64,000 nt of DNA from Lachnospiraceae bacterium (lineage in GTDB: Bacteria; Bacillota; Clostridia; Lachnospirales; Lachnospiraceae), in the NCBI GenBank assembly GCA_014804795.1, contig JAAUZC010000053.1, positions 90,147-154,146 on the forward strand, written 5' to 3'. Every line of letters starts with the position of its first letter. Within the stretch, counting starts at the first letter, position 1. The notes below the pieces were generated by a model. It did no database searches, had not been told where the DNA came from, and saw only the letters and a program-made list of their open reading frames with translations. Below are positions 42,978-52,123 of the stretch, piece after piece. Made by a program: the position numbers and the translations under genes.

Positions 42978-44330
42978 ATGAAAAGGAGCAATAATATGAC
43001 TGAGGAAAAGCAATTCAAAGAAAAGGAACAAGTTCAATATCAACTACATATTATGAAGGCATTAGGGTGGTATATAAATATTCATAAAGATATCAAACAG
43101 AGAGAAATTGCAAAAGAGATGAATGTTGACCCGACCGTAATCAGTTATGCAGTAATTCCGATGAAAGATGCAGACTATATTACCGAAGAAAATTATCTGA
43201 AAAGTAATAAACGCCTTATTAGTATATCAAGAGCAAAGGAAATTTGTAGATGTATGAACACTACGCTGCCAAATGTTCTTTACTATTATCAATTTAGAAA
43301 TGTATTGGACAATTTGGATAAAATTAACATATTCGAAAAAATGTCAAATAAATTAAATGATGTAGAAAATAAGGTGGAAAAATTGACAGAGGTTTCAGAT
43401 ATTGGTGGAGAGTTATTACAAGAATTGAAAAAGGGATCAAGCTCTGTATCAGTTAGTGTAGATAAAATAATTTCACATGTAAATCATCCCGATTTCCTCC
43501 CTTGGTTTGGAAAGTATTATTGTTACTTTTCCAGCACAAGTTCTGATGAGGCCGGAAAAAAGCAAATGTCAAAGTTAGACAAATTGGATGATGATACTGA
43601 ATTACAAGAATTATATGAATGTTCCACTGGAGAATATATTTTTTGTGGAATTATGAATATATATAATCACGAATACTCTATGGATGGTTTATGCCATGTT
43701 GATTTCAAATTTCTGGCAAATCCCGATGAACGGTTGATTAAGAGATATTCTGGTATACTTATGCTTTCCGCGAATACGAAAGCGGTTTTTTGTGAATTAA
43801 CCAGTAATGATCAGGGAGAGAAGACCTACCTCATTTTGGAAAAACAGGATTTAGGGAAAGAACAGCCTCAAGTAAGATGTTGTATGGCAATGGTACTTAC
43901 CTATTCCAGTAAGGTTCATAGAAGGCGTCCATGCTGCGAGCGAATGATTATTAGTAATACTATGATCAGAAAAAAAGAAGAATACGAATCAATGAAGGCC
44001 TATTTGCGTATGAATGACAGCACGATTCGCATTACTCAGTGGGGCTATGATGAATTACTAAAAGATATTAGGCAATCTGATGATTCAGACTTGCAGAAAA
44101 TTGCAGAATTATTTCCCGATTTACACAGCTTGAATGGAAAAAATGTAACTATAGAGAATTGTGCATTTATTCCTGAAAGTTTTATATATACATTAAATTC
44201 GCTGACAAAGCCGCAAAAACGTAAGTTTGAAATTTTGCTTCGTAATCATTCCATTGCACCATGGTATAGCAAGACAAAGGCAACGAAAGCAGATACGTTA
44301 TTTAAATTGCTAAATTCGCCGTATGAGTAA
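42978..44330 (+). CDS. HTH-like N-terminal protein of unknown function
   Basis: KQREIAKEMNVDPTVISYAVIPMKDADYI HTH-like segment; 450 aa, novel C-terminal part. Confidence 0.55.
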   Translation: MKRSNNMTEEKQFKEKEQVQYQLHIMKALGWYINIHKDIKQREIAKEMNVDPTVISYAVIPMKDADYITEENYLKSNKRLISISRAKEICRCMNTTLPNVLYYYQFRNVLDNLDKINIFEKMSNKLNDVENKVEKLTEVSDIGGELLQELKKGSSSVSVSVDKIISHVNHPDFLPWFGKYYCYFSSTSSDEAGKKQMSKLDKLDDDTELQELYECSTGEYIFCGIMNIYNHEYSMDGLCHVDFKFLANPDERLIKRYSGILMLSANTKAVFCELTSNDQGEKTYLILEKQDLGKEQPQVRCCMAMVLTYSSKVHRRRPCCERMIISNTMIRKKEEYESMKAYLRMNDSTIRITQWGYDELLKDIRQSDDSDLQKIAELFPDLHSLNGKNVTIENCAFIPESFIYTLNSLTKPQKRKFEILLRNHSIAPWYSKTKATKADTLFKLLNSPYE

Positions 44331-44394
44331 CTTAAAAGCTATCTAAAATACTCAAAATTATGTATTGTTGTCTGATATAAAGAGACTGTAAAAG

Positions 44395-44443
44395 TCCTGC
44401 GTCTATTGGTAAAGACTATTTTCTTATAGATACAGGATTTTTT
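44395..44443 (+). terminator. Hairpin with T-tract
   Basis: TCCTGCGTCTAT...ATAGATACAGGATTTTTT. Confidence 0.6.
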
Positions 44444-44708
44444 ATGGCCTCTTTTTTCACATTTAATAATAAGTTCTTTGCTGATAAAACCCAGATTTTG
44501 GAACATGTAGGATTACATAATAGGACTATTTTTTGAATACGTCATTAACGTTTAAAAATGTTATAGATTTAGTATTAAAAAAGTAGCCTGATTTTGATAT
44601 GAACGATGCAAAAAGATATATTTGGAGCAGAAAAGAGATACGTTGCTTTTTCAATATTTACAACCTCACATTTTTTTCGTTAAAATATGACAAAATATAA
44701 CAAAGGGG

Positions 44709-46508
44709 ATGGAAATGGAAAAAATGGGGAGAATAGGTCTGTGCCTGTGCGTAATGCTATACCTGCTTTTCTCTCCTTCTGTGTATGTATTGGGGAAGGC
44801 GGATACAGATAAAAAAGCTGTTGTATTTCTATTGGATGCAAGTGGGAGTATGAAGACAAATGACCCACAAAGATATGCTATAGACAGTATCGCACAATTA
44901 ATTTATTCTTTGCCAGAAAATTATGAAGTTGGTTTTGTGGCATATAATACAGAAGTTTGTGCGTACCAGAATCTTTTGGATAACGCGGGCAGAGGCCAGA
45001 TTATGACAGCGGCGCAGGCAGTGGTCTATGATGGTTACAGTAATGCAGGGGCCGGACTGGCACAGGCAGTAGATATTCTGACATCCGGTTCGGCTGATGA
45101 AAAAAGTATAGTGATGCTCTCCGACGGAGAATTTCTGATGGCGGATGAGACGCTGGAGGAACAGTCTCGTGCGGCATATCAGGCGGCGACAGACAAAGCA
45201 GTGCAGAATGGGATTGCGATTCATGTAATTGGACTTGGTGAAGATATGGGGAATGCGGAAAATTCGATTTTTCAAGCAGCATCCTTAACAGCAGGCAGCA
45301 TTTACTATACTCCTCAGGCACTGGAACTTCCCACTGTGATGAACTCTATACTGACAGAAGATTTTGGTATTAAACAAGTAAGTGCAGCGATCATAGATAC
45401 AGATGGGGAAACGGAGCAAATTTCAGTTGAGCTGCCGTTTTTGTATGCGGATACTGTAAAAGTACTGCTGACAAGTGATTCGTCTATACAAAATGTAAAA
45501 ACAAATTTTAAGGCAGATAATGCCTTGCAGACAACGGGAGAAAGATATTCCCTTATTCAGATAAATAATCCCCAGAGCAGCCAGATAGAGCTCAGCTTTG
45601 TCGGAACCGCCGGCAGCCGGGTATGGATCACACTGATTGCGGAATACAAAGTAAGTCCAAAAGTGAGTATTACATATAAGGATAAAGAACCAGCGGATGA
45701 GACAGCAATCCGATATGAAAGAGAAGCGCTTCTGGAATATACCTTTTATGATGCTGATAATGAAAATATACAGTTATGGACGGAAGACTATTTTAATTAT
45801 GGCAAGATATCTGTTCAGTCAGGAGAGCTGACAGAAGAAAAAGCCTTGGAGAACGGAAGACTCACAGATAAAAGAATTATAACAGAGGAGCTGTCAGAGG
45901 AAATACACTTTGACTGCACTGCCTTTCCAGTGAACGTATTGACCATAGAAGATATTGTATTGGAATTTGAAGAGGCTCCCCTTCTTCCGATACCGGAACC
46001 AGAACCGCCATACATGTTATATGGTATTGTTGCAATAGTTATATTGGGAATTGTTGTTATCCTGATATTTCGGAGACCGGAAGTATCTTCGGGAAAAAAG
46101 GCAGCTACGCCTCTAAATGACCGTCCGGCTCCCGGAAAATCCAGTTATGTGGGGAAAATAAACATCTATATTACCAGAACTCCATCAGGTTATGATATCG
46201 ATCCGTTATCTTATAATTTGTTCCGGCTCCCAGGCGCAAAAGTAATATCTCTGGCAGAGATATTGGAGAGCTGCGGTGTAAAAGAAATATTTGAAGGTGC
46301 GGACAGGATATATTTGAGCTCAGGACAGGGGAAGAGTGTGATTCTGACCAATCAATCTGACTGCTGTATTATGAGGAGGGGGGAAATATTGATGAAGCGG
46401 CGAAGCTATCCGCTATCCGAAGATACAAAAGTAGATGTTACCTTTGAGGATGAAATGAGTGAATTAACGTTCCAGTATAAAGTTCTAAAATCGTCCCAAA
46501 TGGGCTGA
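44709..46508 (+). CDS. Secreted/membrane-anchored VWA-domain protein of contractile-injection-like locus
   Basis: Signal peptide; MIDAS DASGSMKTNDPQ; C-terminal TM YMLYGIVAIVILGIVVILIFRR followed by ~130-aa cytoplasmic domain. Confidence 0.85.
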   Translation: MEMEKMGRIGLCLCVMLYLLFSPSVYVLGKADTDKKAVVFLLDASGSMKTNDPQRYAIDSIAQLIYSLPENYEVGFVAYNTEVCAYQNLLDNAGRGQIMTAAQAVVYDGYSNAGAGLAQAVDILTSGSADEKSIVMLSDGEFLMADETLEEQSRAAYQAATDKAVQNGIAIHVIGLGEDMGNAENSIFQAASLTAGSIYYTPQALELPTVMNSILTEDFGIKQVSAAIIDTDGETEQISVELPFLYADTVKVLLTSDSSIQNVKTNFKADNALQTTGERYSLIQINNPQSSQIELSFVGTAGSRVWITLIAEYKVSPKVSITYKDKEPADETAIRYEREALLEYTFYDADNENIQLWTEDYFNYGKISVQSGELTEEKALENGRLTDKRIITEELSEEIHFDCTAFPVNVLTIEDIVLEFEEAPLLPIPEPEPPYMLYGIVAIVILGIVVILIFRRPEVSSGKKAATPLNDRPAPGKSSYVGKINIYITRTPSGYDIDPLSYNLFRLPGAKVISLAEILESCGVKEIFEGADRIYLSSGQGKSVILTNQSDCCIMRRGEILMKRRSYPLSEDTKVDVTFEDEMSELTFQYKVLKSSQMG

Positions 46509-46569
46509 AGCCTATATGGCAGGCGGTTTCAAAAGAAACATTTAAAAAATAAAAAAGGAGTGGAGAAGG

Positions 46570-48759
46570 ATGGAGATAATAAACCAAACAAATCGGACAC
46601 TGCTTCTGGAAGTGATTAATCCGGACAAGATGGATCTGCTGACACTGGTGGGAGATGTACGTGGCCAGGATAGTTTAAGTGATGACAAGGCACGGGAGAT
46701 TAATCAGTATCTGGAATGCCACAGTTATGAAGAGATGGAACGTAAGTTTGAACCACGCGTATGGTCATTTTATGATGCAGCTTCCCAGTCGGTTAAATAT
46801 ACGTTGGAAAAACCGGAGAATATTCCGGAATCCATGCTGACCGTTATCAATTTAAATGATTATGACAGTTTTTTTAAAACAATCCTGACTGTTATGAATT
46901 CAAGAAAATCTCAAGGGCTTTTGAACGTGGAGTTCCATTTTGAAAAGCTGTTGGAGATGATTTCACCCAAAAAGGTGATGGAAGATATTAAACAGATCCG
47001 CAAAGAAATACAGTATAACTATAAGAAATATTCAGAACTGGAAGAAGGTGATCCTGCAAAACTGGATCTGGGAGATAAGCTGAACCTTCTGTTTGAAGAT
47101 GCCAGTAAAAACTATAATAATATAATGGCAATGCTCCCACTGGCAATTGAAGATATCAAAACCCGCCTTTTGCTGGGGACAGGTGATTCGTCGGATAATG
47201 AAAAGGGAGTGATTGCCGGTGTCCTGACTATGGCGGAAAACGGAGAACTGAAAGTATTGGAAGCTCCGAAAGAAGAGATGACTAGCCTGGCAGTTCTGGA
47301 AGATACGGAAACGACAGGGCTCATCGAAGTACTGAAAGAAGATTATCAGTCGATCAGTGAGGAAACGCCTAACGATTATGTGCAGAATCTTGTGATACGG
47401 ACTTTCTGCCCCTTGACGAGCATGAGCCAGTCAAAAGTGGATGTGGAAACAGAAGTGACAAATTATAACTCTTATCTGGAATTTTACCGCACATCAAAGG
47501 ACAATTTTATTAAGGTTGTAAAACCGTTAGTGGAAAAACTTCTGGGCATCAGGATGTTCTTTGACCAATATAAGACCAAGACAAAAGAAATGGCACCATC
47601 GTTGGTGATTGCTAATGTTTCGCCGGAGATGCTGGCAAAGAGTTCTAATATTCCGCGGCTGATTACTTACCTGAATACGACAAACAGTAAAAATAATTTT
47701 AAAGATACGATTTGGTATGCAATCTATCCGAATTTATCATGGAATCAAAATGTTACTAATAAGATTCATCGGGAAAGATTCCAGGGAAATGTCAGAAAAG
47801 CAGGAACAGACGTAAACAGTATGGAATCTTTGGCTCTTTTACTGGATGTACTGAAAGATTATCGTGTTGAGACTTTCTTTTCTTTTGAGAACAGGGAGGA
47901 AACAACATTTAATGCGGTTGCTGCAGAAGGGATTGAAAGGGTAATGGAGCGCTGCACGCCTCTGATGGGGAAGCCTTACAGTGAATTTGCAATCCCTGTG
48001 CTCCCTAATTTTACGGTTCTTCCGAAAAATAAATCCGGTGTGGTTCTTGACAGTAAAATGCGTATGACAGATGCGAACGGTGTGGAACTGTCAAAAGAAA
48101 AAGAAGACGTAATAAAGCTTTGGATTGAAGGTGTTTATATTAATGGTGCGTATGTGGCGGCTGGTTTTCGCGCGGCATGTCAGTGTCCGGAATATATAAA
48201 AAATCATTTTGCGGTAAATAAAGTGAAAACAGATCTGGAATTGCCGGGTGTCAGATTTGATATTGAAGCGGGCAATAATTCTTTGATGGCATATACTACC
48301 ATGCCCAAAGAAATCACAGGATTTACTAATACGATTAAAAACCAGATCAACCAGAAGAGCTTCGGATGGATATTTTCATCAGAAAATGTGTCTTTAAACG
48401 GCGCGGCAATCACGAATATAACGGTTTATAAAGCGAGGAACCTCTTATACGACTCTGAACACTCGACTTATGAGCCGGTATATAAGACGCAGGTTACTAC
48501 TTATATAGAAAGGATTCTTCGGTATGTGACAGGAGATTTCAAGGAAGATAATATCAGGAACTTCTTCTCTAACAACCCGAGAAGCCAGAAGAGTCAGTGG
48601 CTGGCGAAGAAAGACTGTATTAATGCAATTGTCAGGGATGGAGACAACCTGGAATATACGATTGATGAAAACACAGGAATCTGTGAACTGACAATTTCTT
48701 TTAATGGCAGTCCGAGAAACCTGGAAGTGCAGATTAACCGTCTGGCTTCCAATGTATAG
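46570..48759 (+). CDS. Candidate contractile sheath protein (single large TssB/TssC-like polypeptide)
   Basis: 729 aa directly upstream of two Hcp-like genes; TssB-like stretch VEFHFEKLLEMISPKKVMEDIKQIRKEI; beta-strand-rich C-terminus. Confidence 0.55.
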   Translation: MEIINQTNRTLLLEVINPDKMDLLTLVGDVRGQDSLSDDKAREINQYLECHSYEEMERKFEPRVWSFYDAASQSVKYTLEKPENIPESMLTVINLNDYDSFFKTILTVMNSRKSQGLLNVEFHFEKLLEMISPKKVMEDIKQIRKEIQYNYKKYSELEEGDPAKLDLGDKLNLLFEDASKNYNNIMAMLPLAIEDIKTRLLLGTGDSSDNEKGVIAGVLTMAENGELKVLEAPKEEMTSLAVLEDTETTGLIEVLKEDYQSISEETPNDYVQNLVIRTFCPLTSMSQSKVDVETEVTNYNSYLEFYRTSKDNFIKVVKPLVEKLLGIRMFFDQYKTKTKEMAPSLVIANVSPEMLAKSSNIPRLITYLNTTNSKNNFKDTIWYAIYPNLSWNQNVTNKIHRERFQGNVRKAGTDVNSMESLALLLDVLKDYRVETFFSFENREETTFNAVAAEGIERVMERCTPLMGKPYSEFAIPVLPNFTVLPKNKSGVVLDSKMRMTDANGVELSKEKEDVIKLWIEGVYINGAYVAAGFRAACQCPEYIKNHFAVNKVKTDLELPGVRFDIEAGNNSLMAYTTMPKEITGFTNTIKNQINQKSFGWIFSSENVSLNGAAITNITVYKARNLLYDSEHSTYEPVYKTQVTTYIERILRYVTGDFKEDNIRNFFSNNPRSQKSQWLAKKDCINAIVRDGDNLEYTIDENTGICELTISFNGSPRNLEVQINRLASNV

Positions 48760-48793
48760 TTAAACTCAGTTATTTATAAGGAGGAATGAATTT

Positions 48794-49219
48794 ATGGGAT
48801 TCAGAGTATCAATTGATGGTTTGGGACCAGTAAACCTGACCGAACAGTGTGTAAAAAGAGTAGAATTTCAATCGGAGATTCCAGCTGATTCCAATGCGAG
48901 GGCGACAGATAATGGTGCCACATTGAAGATCTGGGGAAAGATGCTGTTCTCATTGGGAGCCGAGGCACAGGATGCAACTTTAAATCTGGTGAAATGGAGC
49001 GTAGTTCCCAGTGAAAGTGCGGATGCTTACAGAAATGTGAAAGTGGATGTCGTGGCAGCCGGGCAGATCGTACGTCAGGTCACCCTGCCCAATGCGTTTG
49101 TTATGGAGTATGAAGAGGCACTTGATGATGAAACCGGAGTGGGTGAATTTTATCTGCATGTAAAACAGAAGAAGGACCTTACCAGAATGGTTGCCATTGA
49201 AGGTGGATTTGGAGCATAG
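48794..49219 (+). CDS. Hcp/TssD-like tube protein, copy 1
   Basis: 141 aa; GATLKIWGKMLF...LPNAFVMEYEEALDDETGVGEFYLHVKQKK organisation like tube proteins; paralogous to next gene. Confidence 0.65.
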   Translation: MGFRVSIDGLGPVNLTEQCVKRVEFQSEIPADSNARATDNGATLKIWGKMLFSLGAEAQDATLNLVKWSVVPSESADAYRNVKVDVVAAGQIVRQVTLPNAFVMEYEEALDDETGVGEFYLHVKQKKDLTRMVAIEGGFGA

Positions 49220-49233
49220 GGAGGAGTGAGAAC

Positions 49234-49662
49234 ATGTCATTAAGAGTAACGATCAATGGTATAAACAGTTTTGAAGTTGCAAAAGAATGTGTACAGAAGG
49301 TAAAATTCCGCACGGATATCCCGTTGGATTCTAATGCAAGGACAAAGGATGTTGGATGTACATTGGAAATAAGCGGTAAGATTCTGGTAGCGACGGATGG
49401 GGATCCTTTTGACAGTACACTCCAGATGGGTAAGTGGTCTATGGTTCCTGCCGAAGATGCGGCGGCGTACCGTCAGGTGGAGGTAGAGATCATCAGTGCA
49501 GGTGTCGTGGAGAGGAAGTATAGCTTTTCAAGAGCATTTGTAATTGATTATAAAGAAGATTTTTCAAACAGTGACGGAACCGGTCAGTTTACAATCGTAA
49601 TCAAACAGAAAAAAGACAAGCTGGATGCGATTCAGATTGAGGGCGGATATGTAGGAGCCTGA
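49234..49662 (+). CDS. Hcp/TssD-like tube protein, copy 2
   Basis: 142 aa; aligns along its whole length with copy 1 (RVTING, DSNAR, KWSMVPAE, AFVIDYKE, VIKQKKD, IEGGY). Confidence 0.65.
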   Translation: MSLRVTINGINSFEVAKECVQKVKFRTDIPLDSNARTKDVGCTLEISGKILVATDGDPFDSTLQMGKWSMVPAEDAAAYRQVEVEIISAGVVERKYSFSRAFVIDYKEDFSNSDGTGQFTIVIKQKKDKLDAIQIEGGYVGA

Positions 49663-49682
49663 CGGTTATTGAAATGCAGAGA

Positions 49683-49711
49683 AAGGGCATGTCTCAGGTG
49701 GACGTGCCCTT
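49683..49711 (+). terminator. Hairpin attenuator/terminator after tube genes
   Basis: AAGGGCATGTC-TCAGGTG-GACGTGCCCTT, 11-bp stem (one G-U), 7-nt loop, followed by TTG. Confidence 0.75.
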
Positions 49712-49734
49712 TTGACAGTCATAAATGAGAGGCG

Positions 49735-50172
49735 GTGGCAGAGTTGGGAGACTGGTATCATATCCTGCAAATTTCAGAGAATGCAACAGAGGAAGAGATT
49801 AAGGCCGCATACAGAAAGCTTGCAAAAAAATATCATCCGGATACACACCCGGGGAATAAAGAATATGAGAGACGGTTCCTGGAAATCTCAGAAGCTTATA
49901 GTATCCTTTCGGATTATAAAAAACGCCAGGCATACGATGAAGAGCAATGGCAGAAGATTCAAAGTCGGAAAACTCAAAAAAGATCAACAAAAAAAAGGAC
50001 GCCGGAAGCGGAATCTGTGGATTTTCAAAATATTTCCAAAAGTTTTGAGGAATTTTTTGGTTTTAACCCGGATACCAGAGATATCGTAAATGAGAAAAAG
50101 CTGAATCCGGAATCACATAACCCGTTGGATACTGCTGAACTGTTTGAAAAATTTATGGGGATAAAATTATAG
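49735..50172 (+). CDS. J-domain (DnaJ-like) protein
   Basis: [55 protein letters not shown] with HPD motif; GTG start. Confidence 0.92.
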   Translation: MAELGDWYHILQISENATEEEIKAAYRKLAKKYHPDTHPGNKEYERRFLEISEAYSILSDYKKRQAYDEEQWQKIQSRKTQKRSTKKRTPEAESVDFQNISKSFEEFFGFNPDTRDIVNEKKLNPESHNPLDTAELFEKFMGIKL

Positions 50173-50174
50173 TT

Positions 50175-50705
50175 ATGAAAAGGAAAATCAATCTGATCAT
50201 TGCAATTTTTTGCGTGGCCATCGCCGCTCTGTTTTATATCAGGATGGGGTTGCCTGATGGATGGCCTTGGATAGCAGGGGCAGTTGTTATTGGTCTGATC
50301 CATTTGTTTCTTCCGTCAGATTCTGAGAGACAGAAAAGTGAAAAAGAAATGGTTCTTTTTTCTGAAGAGGTGCCTACGGAACTAATACTTCTGAATGAAG
50401 AAGATGGCAGGATTGCCTCATGGAATATTTATGGAAAAAATGGAGTGGTGATCGGACGGGATGTAGGAGAAAATCAGGTAAATGTGAACCTGGATCAGGC
50501 AGTCTATGCCAGTATGATCGATATAGAGCATGCCGTACTGAATTATTCGGGCAATAACTGGTATATAGAAGATATTTCGTCACAAAACGGAGTAAGTGTG
50601 CAGAAGAGAGATGGAAAGAAATACAAAATCTCTTATGGAAAACCATGCAGGCTCGAGCGGGGCGATATCATTCACATCGGTTTGACGAGGCTCAAACTGA
50701 TGTAG
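50175..50705 (+). CDS. Membrane-anchored FHA-domain protein
   Basis: N-terminal TMs; VVIGRDVGENQVNVNLDQAVYASMIDIEHAVLNYSGNNWYIEDISSQNGVSVQ. Confidence 0.85.
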   Translation: MKRKINLIIAIFCVAIAALFYIRMGLPDGWPWIAGAVVIGLIHLFLPSDSERQKSEKEMVLFSEEVPTELILLNEEDGRIASWNIYGKNGVVIGRDVGENQVNVNLDQAVYASMIDIEHAVLNYSGNNWYIEDISSQNGVSVQKRDGKKYKISYGKPCRLERGDIIHIGLTRLKLM

Positions 50706-50735
50706 ATGTACTACTATATATGGAGGAAATGAAAA

Positions 50736-51254
50736 ATGGGAGATATGGTTTCAAATTTAATTCGATGCCAGAATGGGCACATGTTCAGCAAAAAGCGCTA
50801 TGGTACAGTATGTCCATATTGCAATCTGGAGACTGCCACGCCGGAGAAAAAGGAGGCTGGCCAGTCAGATATTGACGTTGAAGAAGCTCTTTTTAGGGAA
50901 GATGTCAAGCCGGTGTGCGGCTGGATTGTATGCATCTCCGGTCCAAGACAGGGTAAGGATTACAAAGTCGTATCAGGGAAAAATTTCGTGGGAAGAGCAG
51001 ATGATATGGATATTCAGATACTGGGGGATAATGAGATATCCCGCCGTAACCATGCTGTGATTGTCTTTGATCCTAAAAAGAAAGAGACGGTTCTTTTACC
51101 GGGAGATTCCAACGGATTGGTATATCTGAATGAAAATGCGGTATATGTGCCTGCATCACTCAATCCTTATGACAAGATAGAGCTGGGAAAATCAACTTTT
51201 GTGTTTATTCCATTTTGCGGAAAAAACTTCATGTGGGGGAATGCGGCAGAATAA
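50736..51254 (+). CDS. Zinc-ribbon plus FHA-like domain protein
   Basis: CQNGHMFSKKRYGTVCPYC ribbon; NFVGRADDMDIQILGDNEISRRNHAVIVFDPKKK FHA core. Confidence 0.85.
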   Translation: MGDMVSNLIRCQNGHMFSKKRYGTVCPYCNLETATPEKKEAGQSDIDVEEALFREDVKPVCGWIVCISGPRQGKDYKVVSGKNFVGRADDMDIQILGDNEISRRNHAVIVFDPKKKETVLLPGDSNGLVYLNENAVYVPASLNPYDKIELGKSTFVFIPFCGKNFMWGNAAE

Positions 51255-51268
51255 AGCCGGAGGGATAT

Positions 51269-52123
51269 ATGGATATTTATAGCTGGGCAATCATTTTGAT
51301 GGCAGCCTGTGTTTTTGTACTGGAATTTATGAAACTGTTTATGAAACCGCCTGCAGAGCAGAAAAAAAGAAATCATACAGATATTGGGAACAGTATGACA
51401 ATCGGCAGCCGTGAGATACAGGAAGATCAGATGGATACTCTGGAAACCGATGACGGCATCATCGCAGTGCTTGCAGATGGGGCCGGACAGGCTTTTGGCG
51501 GTCGGATTGCCAGTCGGATTGCCGTGGATACATGCATGGATATTTTTAAAGATTATAATGCTTTTAATAATCCACAGTATTATTTTCGAAAAGCATTCCA
51601 TTGCGCAAACAAAGAAATATTGAAAGCACTGGGGGATGAAAGAAGGGGATCTGCCAGTGTGGGCTGTGTTCTCATACAGCAGGGGTTTTTGTATTATGCT
51701 CTGGTGGGAAATATAAAGATATGTGTCTATCGGGAAGGCGCGCTTGTGCCAGTATCCTCAGGGCACACAGTAGCCGTGTTGGCAGAGCAGAAATTTCGGG
51801 AAGGAATCATTTCAAGGGAAGATGCGCTTGCCCTTTTGGAAAACCATCGGCTCTACAACTATTTAGGTCAGGATGAATTTAGGGATATTGAGTATTTTGA
51901 TGCTCCCATCAGACTGAAACGTGAAGACATTGTTGTACTGATGAGTGACGGAATTTATGACCTGTTGGGCTTTAAAGAGGTGGAAGAGATTCTTGCGAAA
52001 GCATCTGATTGTCAAAGTAAGGCATTTGATATCATTGAACTGGTAAATGGGCATCCTGCGGAAATGAAAGATAATGCAAGCATTATCCTTCTTAGGACAG
52101 GGAATGGAGCAGAGGCATCATGA
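51269..52123 (+). CDS. PP2C-type Ser/Thr phosphatase with N-terminal TM
   Basis: IGSREIQEDQMDTLE, AVLADGAGQAFGG, VVLMSDGIYDLL, KDNASIILLRTG; start ATG 51269. Confidence 0.82.
   Translation: MDIYSWAIILMAACVFVLEFMKLFMKPPAEQKKRNHTDIGNSMTIGSREIQEDQMDTLETDDGIIAVLADGAGQAFGGRIASRIAVDTCMDIFKDYNAFNNPQYYFRKAFHCANKEILKALGDERRGSASVGCVLIQQGFLYYALVGNIKICVYREGALVPVSSGHTVAVLAEQKFREGIISREDALALLENHRLYNYLGQDEFRDIEYFDAPIRLKREDIVVLMSDGIYDLLGFKEVEEILAKASDCQSKAFDIIELVNGHPAEMKDNASIILLRTGNGAEAS

Noticed and set aside
49712-50089. 125-aa plus-strand ORF overlapping the DnaJ gene
   Set aside because: Out-of-frame with the clear J-domain HPD ORF; basic low-complexity translation.
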